NCBI GenBank assembly: GCA_946611835.1
Contig: CAMOEE010000069.1
Location: 1-11,647 of the forward strand
Length of the DNA: 11,647 nucleotides
Source: an uncultured Treponema sp.
GTDB taxonomy: Bacteria; Spirochaetota; Spirochaetia; Treponematales; Treponemataceae
Reading direction: 5' to 3'
The position numbers and the translations under genes are program-made. The notes under the pieces were generated by a model. That model did not search any database, was not told where the DNA came from, and worked only from the letters and a program-made list of their open reading frames with translations. Shown piece after piece: positions 6,381-11,647 of the stretch. The stretch's first letter is position 1, and every line of letters starts with the position of its first letter.

Positions 6381-8885
6381 ATGGATTCGAATTACTACGA
6401 CTTCCTGACAGGCTTACCGACAATGACCTACTTCTTTGAATTTTCTTCGTCACGAAAAGCCACCATTATAGAAAATTTAGGCCAGCCAGTCTTACTTTTC
6501 ATAACCCTAAACGGGTTCAAGCCATACAACCAGAAGCACGGTTTCGCAAAAGGCAACGAACTGTTAAAATCTTTCGCCTCAATTCTCGCACAGCATTTTG
6601 ACAACGAGAACTGCTGCCGCCTTGGAGGCGTTCATTTTGCCACCATAAGCGACGAGCGCTCACTGGAAAGCACTACAAGAAGTTTCATCGAAAGCTGCAA
6701 GTCGCTTAATTCAGATTTCGGAATATACCCGCACATAGGCATTTATCAGTACTCAAACGAAGATGTCAGCATCAATGTCGCATGTGACAGGGCAAAGCTT
6801 GCCTGCGACGGTCTCAAAAACGAGCGCACGGCCGGAATAAAATACTACAACCAGGCCATAAAGCACGCCGAGGAAAAGCACCGATACATAACCGAAAACC
6901 TGAACAAGGCTATCAGCGAACGCTGGATTACGGTCTATTACCAGCCTATCGTGCGTGCAGTCAACGGCAAAGTCTGCGATGAGGAAGCCCTTGCCCGCTG
7001 GGCCGACCCTGTCAAAGGTTTCCTGTCGCCCGCAGATTTCATCCCGATTCTCGAAGAAGAAAAACTTATTTACAAGCTGGACCTGTATGTCCTGGAGCGG
7101 GTTCTCGAGAAAATGAAGTACTTTGAGTCAATCGGCATAACCGCCGTCTCGCAGTCAATCAACCTTTCCCGCTCTGATTTCGAAGTCTGTGACATCGTGG
7201 AGGAAGTCCGCACAAGGGTTGATATTTCAGGCATTCCCCGGAGCAAAATCAACATAGAAATCACCGAGAGCGTAATCGGAAGCGACTTCGACTTCATGAT
7301 GAAGCAGATTATACGCTTCAAGGAACTCGGTTTCGCCGTCTGGATGGACGACTTTGGCTCCGGCTACTCTTCCCTCAATGTCTTAAGGGACATTCCCTTC
7401 GATCTCATAAAATTCGACATGAGCTTCATGCGCAATTTCGACAAAAAAGACAACGGAAAAATAATCCTCGCCGAGCTGATGAAAATGGCATTCGCTATCG
7501 GCGTCGACACAATCTGTGAGGGAGTCGAGACCGAGGAGCAGCTTCAGTTCCTTAAGGAAATCGGCTGCTCCAAGATTCAGGGCTACTATTATTGCAAGCC
7601 GATTCCCATTGAGCAAATCATCGAGCGAATCGAAAAGCAAATCAACATAGGCTTTGAGAATCCCCTCGAAACCCGCTATTTTGAGGAAATAGGCCGGGTA
7701 AACCTTCAGGACCTCACGGTAATCACTTATGGGAACGAAAAGGACTTCAGCAATATCTTCAACACCCTTCCCCTTGCCATTATCGAGCTAAAAAAAGAAA
7801 GCATACACTTTGTCCGGACAAACCAGTCCTACCGTAACTTTTTCCAGCGCTTTTTCAGCATAGGAATCACAGGCAAAGACATCCCGACCATAGAGATTAT
7901 GAGGACCGGCGGAGGCTCATTCCACGAAGTGGTTCAGCAAGTTGCAAAGGACGGCGCCTGCTCCTTCATCGAGGATACTCTTCCTGACGGATCCATCGCA
8001 AATTATTTCGTCCGTAAGCTCACGGAAAATCCTAATGCTGGCACAATTGCCCTTGCGGTCGGAGTTCTCTCTATCAGGGCAGCCTCACAGGGAACGACCT
8101 ATGCCAACATAGCAAAGGCCCTTGCAGCCGACTACTTCGACATTTTCTATGTCAACATGGAGACAAACGAATTCACAGAATACAAATCTGTGCTTGGTGA
8201 AGAAATCATGACAAAAGAAAGGCACGGAAACGATTTCTTTAGCGAAGCCCTGCTGTCAATTCCAAAGCTTATTTACACAGAAGACCGGGATATGGTCCTT
8301 AACAACTTCACAAAAGAAAAAATACAAAAAGAGCTTGATGAGCACGGAACCTTCGCCCTGTCCTACCGCCTCGTTTCTGAGGACGGAACGCCATTCTATG
8401 CGAATGTAAAAATCATGCGAATGCACCAGAAAGGCAAATTCGTCGTGGTCGCCGTAAGCAACATCGACTCCCAGATGAAGCAGAGACAGGCACTGGAGCA
8501 GGCAAGGCAGGAACAAATCGCCCACTCAAGGCTTCTCTCCCTCTCAGGTGACTTCATAGCCATGTATGTGGTTGACCCTGTAACGGAAGAATTCACAGAA
8601 TACAGCTCTGCCAGTGCTTACGATGAGTTTAACCTTCCCAAGCATGGAAGCGATTTCTTTGCCGTAACACGGAAAAACGCCGAAAAGGCCCTCTTCAAGG
8701 ATGATATCGCAGGCTTCCAGAAAGTCTTCACAAAAGAAAACATCCTTCAGGAAATCGAAAAACGGGGTATATTTACATTCTATGGCCGCCTCATGCTAAA
8801 AGGCGAGGCGACCCCCTACAGCGTAAGAGTCTCGAAGGTCAAGGAAAACGGCGAGGACAAGCTTATCGTAGGAACCAGACTCTAG
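6381..8885 (+). CDS. Cyclic di-GMP phosphodiesterase: degenerate GGDEF, EAL, tandem C-terminal PAS-like modules
   Basis: An 834-residue protein with no signal peptide or membrane segment, so probably a cytosolic c-di-GMP enzyme. Residues 1-165 form a GGDEF domain (DFLTGLPT near the start) whose active-site motif has decayed to LGGVHF (81-86), so no cyclase activity is expected; a regulatory role is possible. Residues about 172-420 form an EAL domain with the expected catalytic set: EAL at 202-204, N261, E293/E296, DDFGSG at 323-328, K344, E380 and Q400. It should hydrolyse c-di-GMP to pGpG. Residues about 440-565 look like a PAS domain (IFNTLPLAIIEL). Two homologous modules follow (about 583-695 and 722-834), each with a Y/FTEY block, HGx-DFF and FTKE-x-I, linked by a charged helix. 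Sensors after the catalytic domains are the reverse of the common order. It needs the first ATG, because the GGDEF domain begins within 7 residues. Confidence 0.92.
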   Translation: MDSNYYDFLTGLPTMTYFFEFSSSRKATIIENLGQPVLLFITLNGFKPYNQKHGFAKGNELLKSFASILAQHFDNENCCRLGGVHFATISDERSLESTTRSFIESCKSLNSDFGIYPHIGIYQYSNEDVSINVACDRAKLACDGLKNERTAGIKYYNQAIKHAEEKHRYITENLNKAISERWITVYYQPIVRAVNGKVCDEEALARWADPVKGFLSPADFIPILEEEKLIYKLDLYVLERVLEKMKYFESIGITAVSQSINLSRSDFEVCDIVEEVRTRVDISGIPRSKINIEITESVIGSDFDFMMKQIIRFKELGFAVWMDDFGSGYSSLNVLRDIPFDLIKFDMSFMRNFDKKDNGKIILAELMKMAFAIGVDTICEGVETEEQLQFLKEIGCSKIQGYYYCKPIPIEQIIERIEKQINIGFENPLETRYFEEIGRVNLQDLTVITYGNEKDFSNIFNTLPLAIIELKKESIHFVRTNQSYRNFFQRFFSIGITGKDIPTIEIMRTGGGSFHEVVQQVAKDGACSFIEDTLPDGSIANYFVRKLTENPNAGTIALAVGVLSIRAASQGTTYANIAKALAADYFDIFYVNMETNEFTEYKSVLGEEIMTKERHGNDFFSEALLSIPKLIYTEDRDMVLNNFTKEKIQKELDEHGTFALSYRLVSEDGTPFYANVKIMRMHQKGKFVVVAVSNIDSQMKQRQALEQARQEQIAHSRLLSLSGDFIAMYVVDPVTEEFTEYSSASAYDEFNLPKHGSDFFAVTRKNAEKALFKDDIAGFQKVFTKENILQEIEKRGIFTFYGRLMLKGEATPYSVRVSKVKENGEDKLIVGTRL
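8127..8882 (+). repeat. Tandem duplication of a PAS-like module inside the EAL gene
   Basis: Two consecutive modules repeat with a period of 420 bases (140 residues). GAATTCACAGAATACA occurs at 8169-8184 and 8589-8604, and CTTCACAAAAGAAAA at 8306-8320 and 8726-8740, both exactly 420 apart. The protein copies share EFTEY, HGx-DFF and FTKE motifs but differ widely elsewhere, so the duplication is old with conserved islands. Confidence 0.8.
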
Positions 8886-8888
8886 CCT

Positions 8889-9677
8889 TTAAATCTTACC
8901 AGCTTTTTTATCACTAAGGATTAAGTTTCGCAAGGCCTCAACAGCGACAGTAATCGCCGCCTCTGTGTCGTGAGCCTGCTTATTGGGCAAGCCTTTCTTT
9001 GCCCTCTCCTGGTTTGCCACAACCAAAAAGCATGAGCCAACCCTGACACGCATGAAAAGCCCGGCAATAAACAAGGCCGCGCTCTCCATCTCGCTTGCAA
9101 GACAACCCATGCGGAGCCAGGCCTGCCATTTGTTCTCAAGCTCGTAGCTCACCGGCATAATCTCAGGCTCATGCTGGCCGAAGAAAGAGTCCTTGCACTG
9201 AACAACGCCGACATGATGGGGCACATTCAGTTTTTTGGCGGCAGCGGCAAGAGCGTTCACGCAGTCGATGTTTGCGACGGCAGGATACTCGATCGGAGCG
9301 AATTCCCGGCTTGTGCCTTCCATGCGTACGGCTCCTGTCGCAATAACGATGTCACCGCCCATTACATCTTCCTGCATACCGCCGCAAGTTCCCACCCGGA
9401 TGAAAGTGTGGGCGCCGCATTTAACAAGCTCGTCAATGGCAATGGAAGCAGAAGGACCGCCTATTCCTGTTGATGTTACGGAAACCGGAACTCCCTCAAG
9501 AGTACCTGTGTAAGTTGTGTATTCCCGGACATCAGCGACAAGCCTTGCGTTTTCAAAATGCCCGGCGATCTTCGCGCACCTTTTCGGGTCGCCCGGCATA
9601 ATAACATATTTTCCGATATCATTTGGCCCGACTCCAGTATGATACTGCTTTCCAGAGCCCTCAGTGTAATCAACCAT
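8889..9677 (-). CDS. udp: Uridine phosphorylase
   Basis: Phosphorolyses uridine to uracil and ribose 1-phosphate in pyrimidine salvage; cytosolic. The 262-residue length agrees with the family (253 in E. coli). Motifs of nucleoside phosphorylase family I: MPGDPKRC at 27-34 (phosphate site), REYTTYTG from 51, STGIGGPSASIAIDEL from 69, RVGTCGG at 94-100, and SEMESAAL at 195-202 (ribose contact). Uridine rather than purine specificity is inferred from overall resemblance to Udp; a related nucleoside specificity is possible. ATG 9675-9677 has a strong GGAGG at 7 bases. It lies 46 bases after recO in the same direction, with a 9-base triplicate repeat in between, and 3 bases from the convergent EAL gene. 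The upstream deoC supports a nucleoside catabolism unit. Confidence 0.9.
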   Translation of the reverse strand: MVDYTEGSGKQYHTGVGPNDIGKYVIMPGDPKRCAKIAGHFENARLVADVREYTTYTGTLEGVPVSVTSTGIGGPSASIAIDELVKCGAHTFIRVGTCGGMQEDVMGGDIVIATGAVRMEGTSREFAPIEYPAVANIDCVNALAAAAKKLNVPHHVGVVQCKDSFFGQHEPEIMPVSYELENKWQAWLRMGCLASEMESAALFIAGLFMRVRVGSCFLVVANQERAKKGLPNKQAHDTEAAITVAVEALRNLILSDKKAGKI

Positions 9678-9693
9678 AAATCAACCTCCAATT

Positions 9694-9720
9694 TAATCTG
9701 TGCAATCTGTGTAATCTGTG
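9694..9720. repeat. Three tandem 9-base repeats between recO and udp
   Basis: TAATCTGTG (9694-9702), CAATCTGTG (9703-9711) and TAATCTGTG (9712-9720) lie head to tail, ending three bases before the recO stop and just upstream of the udp ribosome binding site. In the mRNA this reads CACAGATTA-CACAGATTG-CACAGATTA. No clear function; spacing close to one helical turn would also suit a binding site. Confidence 0.85.
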
Positions 9721-9723
9721 GTT

Positions 9724-10497
9724 TTATAAAATCCCTATCCCTGATTCCAGAGAATTCAATTTTGAGCCGCAATTCTGCTCTATTAAATTATACACCAGGT
9801 TTTTCATTTCCAAAAGAGTTTTTCCTGACACCGTGATATTTCGCACATCCCTGGGGCTGAGCGAGCTTATAGCCTCAAGGTAAGTGATTGCAGGCTTAGA
9901 AAGATAAAAACTGCCTTTTTCCATACTCGAGCAGTCCGGGCAGCAGAATCCGTTCTCAAAGGGCGAAAAAGTGTATCTTTGGGAAAGAGAATCGCTGGTG
10001 AATTTCGTCGAATGAAGGGAAATACCGCAGCTGCAGCATACGGCAGAATCAGGCCGCACGCCAAGAAGGGCGAGATAGCGCCACAAAAAACGGATGAGGC
10101 CCAGCCGGGAATCATCCTCGCTGGAAAGCTCAATCCCGTCAAGGAAGCCGTTCACGATTCTCCAGGCCTCTTTTGAAGAACCGGCGCACCTGGTCTTAAT
10201 CAAAATCTCAGTGACAAGGGAGGAAGCATAAGTCTTAAAAAGATTTTCCCGGAAGGAAAGGTGGCAGTTTTTTACATCGAAGTCGGTGATTTTTGTCTGC
10301 TTCTTGACCTCGTCCCGGTAAAGATAAATCACGCCGGAATTCATGGGCGAAACGAGGGAGCGCAATTTTGACTTGGGCCCGCCATAAAGGGTGGCAAAAT
10401 GGATTCCCTCGTCAGGAGAAAAAATAGTAACCCGACGATTGTTCTCCCCGGAGATTTGAGTAGATAAAATTAAAGCCGGCATAGAAATATTACGCAT
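9724..10497 (-). CDS. recO: DNA repair protein RecO
   Basis: RecO with RecR helps load RecA on SSB-coated single strands and anneals complementary strands in the RecF pathway. The 257-residue length suits the family. An N-terminal OB-fold region (about 6-80: PALILSTQISGENNRRVTIF, then GGPKSKLR) is followed by a helical domain containing a zinc-finger pattern: C154-x2-C157 and C186-x2-C189. Extra cysteines at 155 and 185 flank it. ATG at 10495-10497 is preceded by a pyrimidine-rich heptamer array with no Shine-Dalgarno sequence. The ATG five codons later is an alternative start but also lacks one. It sits between deoC and udp in one direction, so it is probably read from the deoC promoter. Confidence 0.88.
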   Translation of the reverse strand: MRNISMPALILSTQISGENNRRVTIFSPDEGIHFATLYGGPKSKLRSLVSPMNSGVIYLYRDEVKKQTKITDFDVKNCHLSFRENLFKTYASSLVTEILIKTRCAGSSKEAWRIVNGFLDGIELSSEDDSRLGLIRFLWRYLALLGVRPDSAVCCSCGISLHSTKFTSDSLSQRYTFSPFENGFCCPDCSSMEKGSFYLSKPAITYLEAISSLSPRDVRNITVSGKTLLEMKNLVYNLIEQNCGSKLNSLESGIGIL

Positions 10498-10500
10498 AAG

Positions 10501-10535
10501 AAAGTGGAAAGTGGAAAGTGGAAAGTGGAAAGCAG
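10501..10535. repeat. Heptanucleotide tandem repeat at the recO start
   Basis: AAAGTGG is repeated perfectly four times (10501-10528), followed by a degenerate copy AAAGCAG (10529-10535). In the recO mRNA sense it reads (CCACTTT)n and ends about three bases before the ATG, occupying the place of the ribosome binding site. Confidence 0.9.
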
Positions 10536-10544
10536 AAAGCCACC

Positions 10545-10573
10545 AATTCCTAATTCCGCATTCCGAATTCCTA
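10545..10573. repeat. Second copy of the AATTCCT-type dispersed repeat, after deoC
   Basis: The 18 bases at 10545-10562 (AATTCCTAATTCCGCATT) are identical to 4131-4148 after recJ. A further related unit GAATTCCTAATTATT follows and reaches the deoC stop codon. On the minus strand both copies lie directly 3' of a gene and in the same orientation, and here the repeat appears to supply the TAG stop of deoC. Confidence 0.8.
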
Positions 10574-11290
10574 ATTATTAATTATCTGAACGCCTGCACT
10601 GGCCCCAATCCGTGAAGCCCCGGCCTCAATCATGGCACAGGCCTCTTCCCAGTTATGAACGCCACCGCTTGCCTTTACTCCAAGCCTGTCGCCTACAGTT
10701 TTTCGCATGAGAGACACGGCATGGACTGTAGCCCCGTTGGGAAGGAGCTTTCCGTCCTGGTCTTTGAGTATGGCAAAGCCGGTGGAAGTCTTTACGAAAT
10801 CAGCCCCGGCCTTTTCAGCGCACTCGCAGCATTTGACGATTTCTTCATCAGTCAGGTAGCAGGTCTCAAGGATCACCTTGACTATGATTTTCGGGTCACC
10901 TGGAAGACAGACATCATTCACGGCGCAGCGAACCGCATAAATGTCCTCAAAAACATCGTCCCACTGGCCGTCTTTCACGAGGCCCAGGTTGACTACCATA
11001 TCGACCTCACGGGCGCCCTCGTCAACCACAAGCCCGGCCTCGCTGGCCTTGTCATCGATTGAGACAGAGCCAAGGGGAAAACCGACCACAGTGCAGACTT
11101 GGACATCGCTGCCCTCAAGCAGACTGGCCGCAAGAGGAACATAAAAAGGATTAACGCAAACCGAGGCGAAGCCGTATTTTTTGGCCTCCTCGCATAATTT
11201 CTCGATGTCTTTTCTGGTCGCACAAGGATTGAGGTTCGTGTGATCAATCATGGAAGCGACCTTTTTGATGTTTTCTGAATTCTTTTCCAT
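10571..11290 (-). CDS. deoC: Deoxyribose-phosphate aldolase
   Basis: Cleaves 2-deoxyribose 5-phosphate to glyceraldehyde 3-phosphate and acetaldehyde through a lysine Schiff base, feeding deoxynucleoside sugars into central metabolism. Cytosolic TIM barrel. The 239-residue product carries DHTNL at 16-20, catalytic D97 (EVDMVVNLG), KVILETCYLT at 138-147, Schiff-base K167 in FVKTSTGF and K206 in GVKASGGV, a complete active site. ATG 11288-11290 is chosen. An in-frame TTG at 11326 would add 12 residues, but that TTG is the -35 box of a good promoter whose transcript starts at the ATG. There is no Shine-Dalgarno sequence. recO and udp follow in the same direction; the deoC-udp pairing suits nucleoside catabolism. 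Confidence 0.93.
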   Translation of the reverse strand: MEKNSENIKKVASMIDHTNLNPCATRKDIEKLCEEAKKYGFASVCVNPFYVPLAASLLEGSDVQVCTVVGFPLGSVSIDDKASEAGLVVDEGAREVDMVVNLGLVKDGQWDDVFEDIYAVRCAVNDVCLPGDPKIIVKVILETCYLTDEEIVKCCECAEKAGADFVKTSTGFAILKDQDGKLLPNGATVHAVSLMRKTVGDRLGVKASGGVHNWEEACAMIEAGASRIGASAGVQIINN

Positions 11291-11297
11291 AAGAAAG

Positions 11298-11326
11298 ATT
11301 CTACCACAGTAAAAATTTTCTTTCAA
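11298..11326 (-). promoter_or_regulatory. deoC promoter, predicting a leaderless mRNA
   Basis: Minus-strand TTGAAA (11321-11326), 17 bases, TAGAAT (11298-11303), then 7 bases (CTTTCTT) to the ATG at 11290. The predicted start point is the ATG itself or one base before it. It would drive deoC-recO-udp, since no terminator with a T-run was seen between these genes. Confidence 0.65.
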
Positions 11327-11362
11327 TTTTATCGCTGGTCCTTACGCCTCTGTTACCTATGA

Positions 11363-11394
11363 CTAATTCGACAGTTAGCAATACCTAATTCGAC
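11363..11394. promoter_or_regulatory. Direct repeat of CTAATTCGAC in the deoC-ferredoxin gap, possible operator
   Basis: CTAATTCGAC occurs at 11363-11372 and again at 11385-11394, 22 bases apart start to start, about two helical turns. The pair lies between the divergent deoC and ferredoxin promoters, ending 10 bases before the ferredoxin -35 box. The first copy is also half of an imperfect dyad (CTAATTCGACAGTTAG). A binding site for a regulator is inferred from geometry only. Confidence 0.4.
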
Positions 11395-11404
11395 TTACAA
11401 ACCC

Positions 11405-11433
11405 TTGTTTTCTGATTTTTTCAATATTATACT
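11405..11433 (+). promoter_or_regulatory. Ferredoxin gene promoter
   Basis: TTGTTT (11405-11410), 17 bases, TATACT (11428-11433). The start is predicted near 11440, giving a leader of about 28 bases that contains the AGAGGT ribosome binding site. Confidence 0.6.
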
Positions 11434-11468
11434 AAGACCATCAAATTTTTATCGAGAGGTAACTAACT

Positions 11469-11642
11469 ATGGCAATGAAAATTGATCCAAGCGTATGCGT
11501 AAACTGTGGAACTTGTGAGCCTGACTGCCCGGTCGGAGCAATCTCAGAAAACGACGGACACCGCGAAATCGACGCATCAAAATGCGTAAGCTGCGGAACA
11601 TGTGCTTCTGAGTGCCCTGCAAGCGCAATCAGCGAGGCATAA
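11469..11642 (+). CDS. 2[4Fe-4S] ferredoxin, clostridial type
   Basis: A complete 57-residue ferredoxin: a low-potential electron carrier in the cytosol that serves pyruvate:ferredoxin oxidoreductase, hydrogenases and similar enzymes of anaerobes. Two cluster motifs C-x2-C-x2-C-x3-CP are at C10, C13, C16, C20 and C39, C42, C45, C49. The two halves are internal repeats of each other (VCVNCGTCEPDCPVGAIS and KCVSCGTCASECPASAIS). ATG 11469-11471 follows AGAGGT (11455-11460) at 8 bases. A second in-frame ATG lies two codons on but is worse placed. The gene has its own promoter, is divergent from deoC, and stops five bases before the window end. It points to an anaerobic lifestyle; its specific partner cannot be told from here. 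Confidence 0.95.
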   Translation: MAMKIDPSVCVNCGTCEPDCPVGAISENDGHREIDASKCVSCGTCASECPASAISEA

Positions 11643-11647
11643 GTTTT

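Noticed and set aside
9694..9720. Could regularly repeated 9-mers be a degenerate CRISPR array?
   Set aside because: Units are directly adjacent with no spacers and far too short; no cas genes are present.
10655..11062. 135-codon plus-strand open frame inside deoC.
   Set aside because: Antisense to an intact, fully conserved deoC with no promoter or domain of its own.

Overview
The window looks like a chromosomal stretch from a spirochaete of the genus Treponema, probably a host- or gut-associated species with mid-range GC. This is inferred from the style of the genes: a very short RNA polymerase omega subunit, a long RecJ with an internal insertion, a 29-residue COX24/mS38-type ribosomal protein, and an EAL protein with tandem C-terminal sensor modules. 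It also rests on AT-rich intergenic gaps full of short tandem repeats. No ribosomal RNA or tRNA gene, CRISPR array, transposase or prophage gene was seen. Most genes are housekeeping.

Layout, left to right. Positions 1-215 hold no clear gene: an octamer tandem repeat at the edge and a good minus-strand promoter firing off the left edge. A 65-residue protein of unknown function (216-413, minus) has its own promoter and ribosome binding site. Then, all on the minus strand: dxs (497-2443, isoprenoid precursor synthesis), the 29-residue ribosomal protein (2588-2677), rpoZ (2758-2955), a metallo-beta-lactamase-fold hydrolase (3065-4015), a structured intergenic repeat (about 4041-4148) and recJ (4151-6289). 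A c-di-GMP phosphodiesterase-type gene (6381-8885, plus) is divergent from recJ and meets udp (8889-9677, minus) tail to tail with 3 bases between. Upstream of udp are recO (9724-10497) and deoC (10571-11290), so deoC-recO-udp probably form one transcription unit combining nucleoside salvage with recombination repair. A complete 2[4Fe-4S] ferredoxin gene (11469-11642, plus) closes the window, divergent from deoC.

How the genes relate: Udp and DeoC both serve nucleoside breakdown to sugar phosphates. RecJ and RecO both belong to RecF-pathway repair but sit in separate units. DXS is a thiamine enzyme; its pathway ends in iron-sulfur steps that need an electron donor such as a ferredoxin, although nothing here ties these two genes together.

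Points most worth a second look: dxs has no ATG, GTG or TTG where its N-terminus must begin, and an ACG sits at the right distance from a good Shine-Dalgarno; RecJ carries an insertion resembling a catalytically dead DnaQ-type exonuclease domain; deoC and the EAL gene both look leaderless, each with exactly 7 bases between the -10 box and the ATG; and nearly every intergenic gap carries a different short tandem or dispersed repeat. I see no clear new multi-gene system.
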